Assembly (NCBI GenBank): GCA_030668755.1
Contig: DAOVEW010000067.1
Coordinates: forward strand, 1-6,482
DNA: 6,482 nt
Direction of reading: 5' to 3'
Source of the DNA: Bacillota bacterium
GTDB taxonomy: Bacteria; Armatimonadota; Hebobacteria; Hebobacterales; Hebobacteraceae
A program made the position numbers and the translations under genes. Positions 1-6,482 of the stretch are shown piece by piece. The notes beneath the pieces are model-generated. The model made no database searches. It saw nothing but the letters and a program-made list of their open reading frames with translations, and had not been told where the DNA came from. The stretch's first letter is position 1, and each line of letters opens with the position of its first letter.

Positions 1-683
1 CCCTCTCCGCCAAGCACCACGGACGTCAGCTCGAACTCCTCCGCCAAAGCATCGGCCGTCGCCGCAAATCGCTCTGGCAACCACCGCTTCGACTCCCATC
101 GTGCCCCCGGTATCAGCGCTGCCAGATTCTCTCTTCCGGCCAGGAGGTCATCCACCGCCCGCCGGTCCTGCTCCGAGACCGCAATGGTGAACTCCACGGG
201 CTCCCGCGGCGCGCCGAGCGCCTCTGCGAAATCCAGGTACACCTCCACCGCGTGCACGCCTCGTCGGTCGCGGACCGGCCACCTGTTGTAGAACAGGAAC
301 GCCCCCTCCCGGATGCTCCGAAACCCGATACGCTCCCTGGCTCCGCTCAGATGCGCCAGCAAGGCGCTCTTGAATAAGCCCTGCAGGTCGAGTGCAACCT
401 CGAAGCTCCTCTCCCGCAGGGCCCGCCGCAGCCTCATGGGCGACGCTATCGGCGGAAGCGACGCGACTCCCAGGCCTTCTTCATCCTTGCCGCCCACCAC
501 GAGCGTCTCGCTCAAGTGCGGGTTGCCCGTCACAACATCTGCGGCCGCCGGTCCCACCGCCCACGCGATGTAGGCATCCGGGAATCGCCGCCGCAGCGCC
601 GCCGCCACCGGCAGCGAATGCACCACGTCGCCGATAGAGCTCAGCTTCACTAGGAGAATCCTCTTCGCGCCTGCGTCCCTCAC
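1..683 (-). CDS. waaC: Lipopolysaccharide heptosyltransferase I (WaaC/RfaC), partial: N-terminal 227 residues
   Basis: This glycosyltransferase family 9 enzyme adds the first L-glycero-D-manno-heptose from ADP-heptose to Kdo on lipid A, at the cytoplasmic face of the inner membrane. The reading frame is open from the GTG at 683 to the left edge. Residues 10-26 read LLVKLSSIGDVVHSLPV, the family's first strand and loop, with Asp19 matching the catalytic Asp13 of E. coli WaaC. DLQGLFKSAL (99-108), FYNR (131-134), HAVE (144-147) and GARWESKRW (193-201) align better with WaaC than with WaaF as I recall those families. E. coli WaaC is about 320 residues, so roughly the last third, including the ADP-heptose-binding C-terminal lobe, is missing because of the window edge. 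The GTG start overlaps the lpxL stop as GTGA. A later in-frame start would remove the first strand. WaaF is the main alternative. Confidence 0.88.
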   Translation of the reverse strand, partial: MRDAGAKRILLVKLSSIGDVVHSLPVAAALRRRFPDAYIAWAVGPAAADVVTGNPHLSETLVVGGKDEEGLGVASLPPIASPMRLRRALRERSFEVALDLQGLFKSALLAHLSGARERIGFRSIREGAFLFYNRWPVRDRRGVHAVEVYLDFAEALGAPREPVEFTIAVSEQDRRAVDDLLAGRENLAALIPGARWESKRWLPERFAATADALAEEFELTSVVLGGE

Positions 684-1624
684 GCTGCGCCCTGTTCCTC
701 CGGCGGCCGCGCCTTCCAACGCTTGTGCAGCCAGAACCACTGACCGGGATGCGCGCGGATTGCCTCCTCGATGATCTTCGTGTAGCGGGCGGTGTTCGCA
801 ACGATGTCCCGCTGCAGCTCCCCGGTCCGCACGAGTGGAACCGGCGCGCTGATCTGGATCGTGTGCGTATCGTCGGCGTTCCGCCACCCGAATGTCGGCA
901 GCACCGCGGCGCCCGTCCGCAGCGCGAAGGCCGCCGCGCCGGGCGCGGCCGATGCCGCGTGCCCGAAGAAGTCGACGAACACCCCATCCTCGCCCGCGTT
1001 CTGGTCCAGCAGGATTCCGACCAACTGGTTCCTCCGCAGCGCGCGCAGAGACCGACGCACCGCCTGCTCCCGATGGAACACCCGCATGCCCGCCACCTCG
1101 CGGGTGCGCTGGAGGTACTCAGTTATCCGGCTATCTCGCTGCGCCCGCGCAATCACGTTCAACGGATATCCCTCCGCTGCGATCCGCGACCCCACCATCT
1201 CCCAGTTCCCGAGGTGTGCGGTCAGCAGGATCGCACCCTTTCCCTTGTCGAGGGCCGCGTCGATGTGCTCCCTCCCGCTGAATTGCGTCGCCCGCCGGAT
1301 CTCCTCCCGCGTCATCGCGGGCAACCGGATGAACTCCATCATGCACTTGCCCAGATGCCGGTAGCACGCCGCCGCGACCTCTGCCAGCTCATCCCTGTTC
1401 TTCTCCCCCCTGAACGCCAGCCGCAGGTTCGCCATCACGATTCCGCGGTGCCGCGGCGACAGCACTCGCATCGCCGTCCCGACCGCCGCCCCCACCCGAT
1501 GGCCCGCCCGCTCCGGCATCCGCTGCCACCGCCGCGCCATCCACAGCACCACCGCGTTTCCGAGCCGCGTCTGCATCCGCCGCTGCCACTCGTAGAGGCG
1601 CGACCGACGTTCCGGGCCGTACAC
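680..1624 (-). CDS. lpxL: Lipid A late (secondary) acyltransferase, LpxL/HtrB family
   Basis: The enzyme transfers an acyl chain from acyl-ACP onto a hydroxyacyl chain of Kdo-lipid IVA at the inner membrane. From the GTG at 1624 the product is 314 residues, close to the 306 of E. coli LpxL. The family's catalytic HxxxxE dyad is present in AHLGNWEM, as His137 and Glu142, matching His132/Glu137 of E. coli LpxL. Other family segments are NLRLAF (66-71), LLDQNAGEDGVFVDFFG (206-222) and HPGQWFWLHKRWK (292-304). The N-terminus is only weakly hydrophobic. The start is uncertain. GTG 1624 lies 5 bases after the lpxK stop and fits the packing of the operon, but its purine-rich GAGGGG is very close. 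ATG 1576 would give 298 residues with no clear ribosome binding site. The frame also stays open back to 1720 inside lpxK. LpxM-type specificity cannot be excluded from sequence. Confidence 0.9.
   Translation of the reverse strand: MYGPERRSRLYEWQRRMQTRLGNAVVLWMARRWQRMPERAGHRVGAAVGTAMRVLSPRHRGIVMANLRLAFRGEKNRDELAEVAAACYRHLGKCMMEFIRLPAMTREEIRRATQFSGREHIDAALDKGKGAILLTAHLGNWEMVGSRIAAEGYPLNVIARAQRDSRITEYLQRTREVAGMRVFHREQAVRRSLRALRRNQLVGILLDQNAGEDGVFVDFFGHAASAAPGAAAFALRTGAAVLPTFGWRNADDTHTIQISAPVPLVRTGELQRDIVANTARYTKIIEEAIRAHPGQWFWLHKRWKARPPEEQGAA
690..701 (-). promoter_or_regulatory. Probable ribosome binding site region of waaC
   Basis: The minus strand holds GGAGG (701-697), 13 bases before the GTG at 683, and a closer AGGG (693-690), 6 bases before it. 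Either could serve; both lie in the last codons of lpxL, and the GTGA overlap suggests coupled translation. Confidence 0.5.
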
Positions 1625-1629
1625 GCCCC

Positions 1630-2748
1630 TCAGGTCTTCTCGTTCTCCTCCAACAGACAACTCAGCTCCTCCGACAGGGTCGCCCTTCCCTCCCTCCCGG
1701 CCAGTTCCACCTCCAGGCACCAGGCCGGTCGGTCGAATGCTTGCTCGGGAAGCCGCACCGCGTCCTTAGCCGTCGTCAGAATCCACTCCACCAGCGCCCC
1801 CTCTCCACGGGCCACCTCGCGCAGCTCCTCCACCCGGTACTCGTGATGGTCTGGGAACCGGGCCCTGCCCACCAACACCGCTCCGAGCCTCTGAACCGTT
1901 CGCTCGAAGGCTGCGGGATTGCCCACGCTCGACAGGGCGAACACGCGGCGGCCGCGCATCGCATCCGGCTGCGCTTCTCCCTCCTCGTCCAGCCGCCTTA
2001 AGCGCACCGGCGCATGCACCGCCTCCCACACCCGCGCGCTCCGCGCAACCTCCGTCACTCGCCTCTTCACCTGCGCGAGGTCCTTCTGCCTCACCAGGTC
2101 CGAGTGCGTGATCCACACCGCGTCCGCGCGCGCGAGGTGCCGCACCGGCTCCCGCAGACGGCCCCGCGGCACCAGGAAATCATACCCGAACGGCTCCAGC
2201 GCGTCCACCAGCGCCACCTCGACGTCCTTGACCAGCCGCTGGTACTGGAACCCGTCGTCCAGCACCACCACCTGCGCCCCGAACTCCTCCACCGCGCGCC
2301 GGCCTGTCCGCCTGCGGTCCTTCCCGGCCAACACGAACACTCCCGGCAGCTCCTTCGCCATCAAGTACGGCTCATCGCCAGCATCCCCGGGGCCCACCAG
2401 AGGACCGAATCCCTCCGACACAACCACCCCTCCCTTTTCGCCCGCGCCCCGATACCCGCGGCTCAGGACCGCCACTCGGCGCCCCCGCTCGGCAAGCCAC
2501 TTCGCTGTCGCAACCGTCGCTGTGGTCTTCCCGGTCCCTCCCAACGTGAGATTGCCGATGCTGATCACGGTCGCTGGCAGCCGCGTCCGCTTCGCGAGCC
2601 CACAGCGGTAGCCCGCCAGGTGTCCCCGTAGCGCCGCGCCGTACAGCACCGACAACCCCCACAGACCCACCTCTGCCAATCGCTCCCACGGCCCCTCGCC
2701 CTCTCCTCGTAGGAGCCACTCCCACCTGCCCCGCGCCTCTCCCTTCAC
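1630..2748 (-). CDS. lpxK: Tetraacyldisaccharide 4'-kinase (LpxK)
   Basis: LpxK is a membrane-associated P-loop kinase that phosphorylates the 4'-position of the tetra-acyl disaccharide 1-phosphate to form lipid IVA, using ATP. From the GTG at 2748 it is 372 residues, slightly longer than the usual 320-350. A hydrophobic N-terminal segment (about 27-45) fits the family's membrane-binding helix. The Walker A loop is GNLTLGGTGKTT (65-76), followed by LSRGYRG (95-101), GDEPYLMA (124-131), the Walker B-like VVVLDDGFQY (160-169), RFPDHHEY (297-304) and TTAKDAVRL (325-333), all hallmarks of LpxK. One oddity is Tyr169 where the DDGFQH motif usually has His. The start is set by a GGAGG 6 bases upstream and by the GTGA overlap with the waaA stop. 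The frame also reads back to 2793, inside waaA. Confidence 0.95.
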   Translation of the reverse strand: MKGEARGRWEWLLRGEGEGPWERLAEVGLWGLSVLYGAALRGHLAGYRCGLAKRTRLPATVISIGNLTLGGTGKTTATVATAKWLAERGRRVAVLSRGYRGAGEKGGVVVSEGFGPLVGPGDAGDEPYLMAKELPGVFVLAGKDRRRTGRRAVEEFGAQVVVLDDGFQYQRLVKDVEVALVDALEPFGYDFLVPRGRLREPVRHLARADAVWITHSDLVRQKDLAQVKRRVTEVARSARVWEAVHAPVRLRRLDEEGEAQPDAMRGRRVFALSSVGNPAAFERTVQRLGAVLVGRARFPDHHEYRVEELREVARGEGALVEWILTTAKDAVRLPEQAFDRPAWCLEVELAGREGRATLSEELSCLLEENEKT

Positions 2749-4097
2749 TGGGCGCCTCCGGCGCGCAGCATGGCGCGCGCCGCTTCCGCACACCGCTCAG
2801 ATGCCCCGCGCTGACGCTCGATCAGGCGCCGCGCCCGCTCCGCAACCCGCTGCCTCAGCTCCCGGTTCCCCGAGATCCGCAGGAACTGCTCCGCCAGCTC
2901 TTTGCCGCTCTGGACGCGGATGCCCACTCCCTCTCTCAGCACGAGCTCGGCCACATCCGCGCAGTTCTCCGTGTGCGGGCCGAACAGCACCGGCCGCTCC
3001 GCCGCAACCGGCTCCAGCAGATTGTGCCCGCCGACGGGCACGAGCGTCCCTCCGACGAACCCGGCCGTCGCGAATCCGTAGCCTGCCCGTAGCTCGCCCA
3101 TCGTGTCCAGCAGCACCACGGCCTCAGATCGCCCTGCTCCACCTTCGCTCCGCCGCGCCACCTCGAGCCCGCGACTGCGCACCATCTCGCACACTGCCTC
3201 CGTTCGCTCCAGATGCCGCGGCGCGAGCAGCAATCGCGCCGATGGCAGCTCCTGCCGGATCCGGCGGAACGCCAACACCACCTCCTCCTCTTCCCTCGGA
3301 TGGGTGCTTCCCGCCACCAGCCACACCTCCCCCTGACCGACACCCAGCTCTCGGGCCAGCCGCGCCTCCGCCCTTTCGTCTCGATCTGCCAGTGCATCCA
3401 CCTTCGTATTGCCAGCGATCACCACTTGCCTCTGACTCACCCCGAACCGGCGCAGCCGCTTCGCATCCCCTGCCGACTGCACGCAGAGAACGTCCGGCAG
3501 ACGGTAGAGCCACCTCACAAACCCCGACGCCCACCGTCCGCGCTGCACCATCCGGTCCGACACCCGCCCGTTCACCACCAGCACCCGCGCCCCCATCATC
3601 CGCGCCAGCCCAAGCAGGTTCGGCCACAGCTCCTTCTCCACGACCACCACCAGATCCGGCCGCAGGCGCCGTAGCGCCAGCCACATGCAGTTCGGCGAGT
3701 CGAAGGGCAGATAGAAGAGCGCGTCGGCCCTCGCGCAGCTTTTCTTCGCCACCGCCATGCCCGTGTCTGTGTGCGTGGACACTCCGATGACGGCATTCGG
3801 AAACGCCTCGCGCAGCGCGGCCACAACCGGCTGCGCCGCGCCCATCTCCCCCGCCGACACCGCGTGCACCCAGATGCGCGGCCGCCCCCCTGGGCGAGCC
3901 CTCGGCACGAACCCAAACCGGTGGCCCCAGTGCCCGACCTGCTTCCTCTTCACCAGCAATCGCCACCCAAGCCACAGCACCACAAACGGCATGGTGGCCA
4001 TCAGCAGCAAATCGTAGGCCACCAACGCCAGCGCCGGCCCAAGCCGACCGCGCCCGGCATCGTCCCCAACCTCGGGCCGCCTCTCATGCTCCCTCAT
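2745..4097 (-). CDS. waaA: 3-deoxy-D-manno-octulosonic acid transferase (WaaA/KdtA)
   Basis: WaaA transfers Kdo from CMP-Kdo to lipid IVA, anchored at the cytoplasmic face of the inner membrane (glycosyltransferase family 30). The product is 450 residues, against 425 in E. coli. A charged leader of about 20 residues precedes a single membrane anchor (about 21-48). HAVSAGEM (78-85) carries Glu84, aligned with the catalytic base of the family. Other conserved blocks are STHTDTG (107-113), PFDSP (131-135), KELWPN (155-160), NGRVSD (176-181), GNTKVD (229-234), AGSTHPREEE (262-271), APRHLER (292-298), DTMGEL (331-336) and GGTLVPVGGHNLLEP (349-363). The ATG at 4097 overlaps the msbA stop as ATGA and has a GGAGG 13 bases upstream. 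TTG/GTG codons at residues 25-26 are possible later starts but lack a clear ribosome binding site. Whether it adds one, two or more Kdo residues cannot be read from the sequence. Confidence 0.96.
   Translation of the reverse strand: MREHERRPEVGDDAGRGRLGPALALVAYDLLLMATMPFVVLWLGWRLLVKRKQVGHWGHRFGFVPRARPGGRPRIWVHAVSAGEMGAAQPVVAALREAFPNAVIGVSTHTDTGMAVAKKSCARADALFYLPFDSPNCMWLALRRLRPDLVVVVEKELWPNLLGLARMMGARVLVVNGRVSDRMVQRGRWASGFVRWLYRLPDVLCVQSAGDAKRLRRFGVSQRQVVIAGNTKVDALADRDERAEARLARELGVGQGEVWLVAGSTHPREEEEVVLAFRRIRQELPSARLLLAPRHLERTEAVCEMVRSRGLEVARRSEGGAGRSEAVVLLDTMGELRAGYGFATAGFVGGTLVPVGGHNLLEPVAAERPVLFGPHTENCADVAELVLREGVGIRVQSGKELAEQFLRISGNRELRQRVAERARRLIERQRGASERCAEAARAMLRAGGAQ
2755..2759 (-). 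promoter_or_regulatory. Ribosome binding site of lpxK
   Basis: A perfect GGAGG on the minus strand sits 6 bases before the GTG at 2748, within the last codons of waaA. Its spacing decides for this GTG over the upstream in-frame codon at 2793, which would extend the protein far into waaA. Confidence 0.8.
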
Positions 4098-5977
4098 GGC
4101 GACGCCGGAGCCTCCTCTCCCGGCGGCGCAAGCTGCGCCTCGTAGAGCCGGCGATACACCCCGCCCTCGCTGAACAGCTCGGCGTGCGTGCCGTCCTCTA
4201 CGATGAGCCCGCCCTCCAGCACTAGAATCCGGTCGGCCCGCTGGATCGTCGACAGCCGGTGCGCGATGATGAGAGTGGTACGCCCCTCCATCAACCGCTC
4301 CAGGGCGTCCTGCACCAGAGCCTCCGACTCCGCGTCGAGCGCGCTCGTTGCTTCGTCCAGAATCAGCACCCGCGGGTCCCGCAGCACGGCCCGCGCAATC
4401 GCAATGCGCTGCCTCTGGCCCCCCGACAGCTTTGCGCCTCGCTCCCCAACCGTTGTATCGAACCCCTCCGGCAGATCGGCGATGAACTCCGCTGCGTTTG
4501 CCGCGCGCGCCGCTTCCTCCACCTCCGCCAGACCGGCCTCCGGCTTCCCATACGCGATGTTATCGCGCACCGAGCCGCTGAACAGAATTGGCTCCTGGGG
4601 TACGATCCCGATCTGGGCCCGCAGCGACCTCAGCGTCACCTCCGCAATATCCACCCCATCTATCTCGATGCGGCCCGCGGTCGGATCGTAGAAGCGCGGG
4701 ATCAGGTTCACCAGACTCGTCTTACCCGCGCCGCTGGCGCCCACCAGGGCCACCACCTGTCCCGGCTCGATCCTCACCTCGACATCCCTGAGCACCGCCC
4801 CCCCATCCCCATACCGAAACTCCACGTGATGAAACGCGATTCTCCCCTCCACCCGCGGCAGCTCCCGCGCACCCGGCGCCTCCGGCACCTCCTCGCGCGT
4901 GTCCAGCACCTCGAAGATCCGGTCTCCCGCCGCCGCTGCCTGTTGGCCAGAGAGCCAGATCTTCCCGAGCAGGCCGAGCTTGCTGCCCAAGCGCTGTCCC
5001 ACATACGCGAACGCGATCAGCGTCGCCACGGTCAACGGCCCCTTGATCGTGAAATATCCGGCCACATAGATCAGCACCAGCATTCCGAACGCGCTGATCA
5101 CCTCCACCAGCGGCAGCAGCACCGAGATCACCTGCGCCACGCGCATGTTCGCCCGGTAGTTGCTCTCGTTGATCTCCCGGAACCGCTCCGCCTCCTTCTC
5201 CTCCATGCCGAAGATCTGCACCGTCTCGATCCCCACCAGCCGCTCCTGCACATACGCGTTCAGCCTGCCCAGCCTCCGCTGCACCTCTCGCGTCAGTACG
5301 CGCAGCCGGTCTCCCGAATGGGCGATGACCAGCGATACCCCTGGGACGCAGGCCAGCGCAAATAGCGTCAGCCGCCACTCCAGAGAGGCCATCACCGCAA
5401 CCGCAATCACAATCGTCAGCGGCGACCGAGCGGCCTCCACCAGGTCCGTGCTCAGCGCGCGCTGGAGCACCATCACATCGTTGCTCACCCGAGACAGCAG
5501 GTCCCCCGTCGCCCGCGAGCGGTGGAATGCCAGTGACTGTTTCATGAGATGATCGTTCAGCCGCTCCCGCAGCTCCCGGATCAGCCCTTGCGCAAACCGC
5601 TGCGACAGATACCGGTTCCCGAAGCTGAACACACACTTCACCAGCCACGCCGCCAGCGTCAGCGCAGCGAACACCAGCAGGCTCCGCAGTCGCTCCGGCG
5701 TGCTGCCCACCTTCACCCATCCCAGCCGCTGAATCCAGTCCACAGCCCCCGCCGGCGCCTGCCCGGTCAGCACCTCGGGCGAGGGAGCGATGGCCAGGAA
5801 CATCAGCGCCAGCAGGACCGGAATCACGGCCGTGTCAACCGCCGCCTCGGCCAACACACACCCGAGCGCCGCCCACGCCGACCACAGTCCGGTGCGCGCC
5901 TTCCGCACCAACCGGCCCAAGGCCTGCAGCGCGCGCGTCCCTTTCGAGCCGCCCTTGTCGCCCGTCGGCTCAGTCAC
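4094..5977 (-). CDS. msbA: Lipid A export ABC transporter, permease-ATPase fusion (MsbA type)
   Basis: This half-transporter, expected to act as a homodimer, flips lipid A-core across the inner membrane using ATP. It has 627 residues; E. coli MsbA has 582. Six membrane segments can be placed roughly at 35-63, 97-120, 183-200, 202-220, 280-308 and 313-328. The ATPase domain has the A-loop Tyr389 (FRYG), Walker A GASGAGKTS (413-421), Q-loop VPQEP (459-463, Gln461), signature LSGGQ (517-521), Walker B VLILDE (537-542), SALD (545-548) and switch His573 (IIAHRLS), so it should be catalytically competent. The extra length lies in a basic N-terminal leader and in a loop of about 33 residues between the first two membrane segments. 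The start is GTG at 5977, supported by GGGGAG about 7 bases upstream and an 8-base overlap with lpxB. By sequence alone it could be a multidrug exporter of the same subfamily; the neighbours make MsbA far more likely. Confidence 0.92.
   Translation of the reverse strand: MTEPTGDKGGSKGTRALQALGRLVRKARTGLWSAWAALGCVLAEAAVDTAVIPVLLALMFLAIAPSPEVLTGQAPAGAVDWIQRLGWVKVGSTPERLRSLLVFAALTLAAWLVKCVFSFGNRYLSQRFAQGLIRELRERLNDHLMKQSLAFHRSRATGDLLSRVSNDVMVLQRALSTDLVEAARSPLTIVIAVAVMASLEWRLTLFALACVPGVSLVIAHSGDRLRVLTREVQRRLGRLNAYVQERLVGIETVQIFGMEEKEAERFREINESNYRANMRVAQVISVLLPLVEVISAFGMLVLIYVAGYFTIKGPLTVATLIAFAYVGQRLGSKLGLLGKIWLSGQQAAAAGDRIFEVLDTREEVPEAPGARELPRVEGRIAFHHVEFRYGDGGAVLRDVEVRIEPGQVVALVGASGAGKTSLVNLIPRFYDPTAGRIEIDGVDIAEVTLRSLRAQIGIVPQEPILFSGSVRDNIAYGKPEAGLAEVEEAARAANAAEFIADLPEGFDTTVGERGAKLSGGQRQRIAIARAVLRDPRVLILDEATSALDAESEALVQDALERLMEGRTTLIIAHRLSTIQRADRILVLEGGLIVEDGTHAELFSEGGVYRRLYEAQLAPPGEEAPASP
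4111..4115 (-). promoter_or_regulatory. Probable ribosome binding site of waaA
   Basis: This is a GGAGG on the minus strand, 13 bases before the ATG at 4097 and within the msbA 3' end. The spacing is longer than ideal, so start selection may lean on translational coupling through the ATGA overlap. Confidence 0.5.
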
Positions 5978-6482
5978 TCCAGCTCTCCCCTTCCGTCAGC
6001 TCCAACACCAGCTCTGCCGTCCGCTCCGAAGCCCCCGCTGGTCCCAGGTTCCTCACCACCTCCCCCAAACCCGCCAGCACCTCTTCCCGCCGCTCCCCCT
6101 CCGCTAGCAGCGCCCCCACCTCCCTTGCCACCGCTTCCCCACTTGCCGCTGACCCTAGCAGCTCCCTCACCACCTCCCGCCCCGCAATGATGTTCGGCAT
6201 TGCAGCCCACCGCTGCCGCCCGATCAGACCCCGAAACAGCCGATATTGTACCGTCGTCGCCGCGCTCGCCCGATACACCACCACCATCGGAACTCCCAGG
6301 CACGCGAACTCCAGCGCCGCTGTCCCCGAGCACACCGCCGCCGCTCGCGCCAGTTGGAGCGCGTCGTAATCCATCCCCCGAAGCAGTGTCGCTTTCACCC
6401 CGGGCCGCGCGAACCAAACCCCCCCATGCGTCTCGCAGGGCGAGTTCGCCCCAGGTGCCCCGCACAGCACCCCCGCCCCCCG
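5970..6482 (-). CDS. lpxB: Lipid-A-disaccharide synthase (LpxB), partial: C-terminal 170 residues
   Basis: LpxB (glycosyltransferase family 19) condenses UDP-2,3-diacylglucosamine with lipid X to form the beta-1,6-linked disaccharide of lipid A, at the inner membrane. Only the C-terminal 170 residues are present; the frame is open to the right edge and full-length LpxB is about 380. In fragment numbering, LLRGMDYDAL (33-42) corresponds to LLDGMGREAM of the E. coli enzyme. SGTAALE (52-58), the PMVVVYR block (65-71) and PNIIAGREVVRELL (96-109) are the family's nucleotide-sugar-binding signature in the C-terminal lobe. The frame ends at the TGA at 5972-5970, after the start of msbA. The missing N-terminal half prevents any check of the acceptor site. 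Confidence 0.93.
   Translation of the reverse strand, partial: RGAGVLCGAPGANSPCETHGGVWFARPGVKATLLRGMDYDALQLARAAAVCSGTAALEFACLGVPMVVVYRASAATTVQYRLFRGLIGRQRWAAMPNIIAGREVVRELLGSAASGEAVAREVGALLAEGERREEVLAGLGEVVRNLGPAGASERTAELVLELTEGESWSD
5985..5990 (-). promoter_or_regulatory. Ribosome binding site of msbA
   Basis: On the minus strand this reads GGGGAG, about 7 bases before the GTG at 5977, and it lies inside the lpxB coding sequence. It supports GTG as the msbA start, since no ATG lies nearby in that frame. Confidence 0.7.

Noticed and set aside
725..1846. A 373-codon open frame on the plus strand opposite lpxL and lpxK.
   Set aside because: It lies antisense to two genes with clear family motifs. 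Its translation is rich in Arg, Pro and His with no recognisable domain, which is typical of the opposite strand of GC-rich coding DNA.
2801..3790. A 329-codon plus-strand frame opposite waaA with long Pro/Ala/Ser runs.
   Set aside because: It resembles a proline-rich surface protein, but the composition follows from the GC-biased third positions of waaA, and the true frame carries all the WaaA motifs.
4259..5365. A 368-codon open frame on the plus strand opposite msbA.
   Set aside because: It is low-complexity Arg/His/Leu/Gln-rich sequence, antisense to the MsbA ATPase and membrane domains; a shadow of the real gene.
4722..5720. A 332-codon minus-strand frame inside msbA, rich in Gly and Ala.
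   Set aside because: It is the wrong frame of msbA; the MsbA frame has intact Walker A, signature and Walker B motifs across the same bases.
5974..6465. A Gly/Ala-rich minus-strand frame overlapping lpxB.
   Set aside because: The neighbouring frame has the LpxB signatures SGTAALE and PNIIAGREVV, so this is an out-of-frame shadow.
6471..6482. A G-rich run on the minus strand at the right edge (two blocks of G5 and G4 or more), considered as a quadruplex or regulatory element.
   Set aside because: It is short, cut by the window edge and lies within the open lpxB frame, where it encodes Arg-Gly repeats; there is not enough sequence to support a structural element.

Overview
The window is a single, fully packed minus-strand gene block, read from right to left. 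It encodes consecutive enzymes of lipid A and inner-core lipopolysaccharide (LPS) assembly: lpxB (3' end only), msbA, waaA (kdtA), lpxK, an lpxL/htrB-type late acyltransferase, and waaC (5' part only). The first and last genes are cut by the window edges. No untranslated gap is longer than a few bases, so there is no intergenic region to describe. I see no tRNA, rRNA, mobile element, CRISPR array, promoter or terminator.

The organism is a Gram-negative (diderm) bacterium that makes a lipid A-Kdo-heptose core. The DNA is GC-rich, roughly two thirds G+C by eye, with the expected G/C bias at third codon positions. Four of the five visible starts are read as GTG and all five visible stops are TGA. 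The order lpxB-msbA-waaA-lpxK-lpxL-waaC differs from Escherichia coli, where these genes lie in several separate loci. I cannot assign a phylum from the sequence alone.

Layout from the 5' (right) end: lpxB 6482-5970, msbA 5977-4094, waaA 4097-2745, lpxK 2748-1630, lpxL about 1624-680, waaC 683-1. Junctions are an 8-base overlap (lpxB/msbA), three 4-base start/stop overlaps (msbA/waaA ATGA, waaA/lpxK GTGA, lpxL/waaC GTGA), and a gap of about 5 bases for lpxK/lpxL. This argues for one transcript with translational coupling.

The genes work in one pathway. LpxB makes the tetra-acyl disaccharide 1-phosphate, LpxK adds the 4'-phosphate to give lipid IVA, WaaA adds Kdo, the LpxL-type enzyme adds a secondary acyl chain, WaaC adds the first heptose, and MsbA flips the product across the inner membrane. 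The earlier genes (lpxA, lpxD, fabZ, lpxC) may lie beyond the right edge, but that is inference.

I did not find an undescribed system. The points worth a second look are modest: the gene order and coupling, an enlarged first periplasmic loop in MsbA, a Tyr in place of the usual His in the LpxK DDGFQH motif, and a single late acyltransferase.
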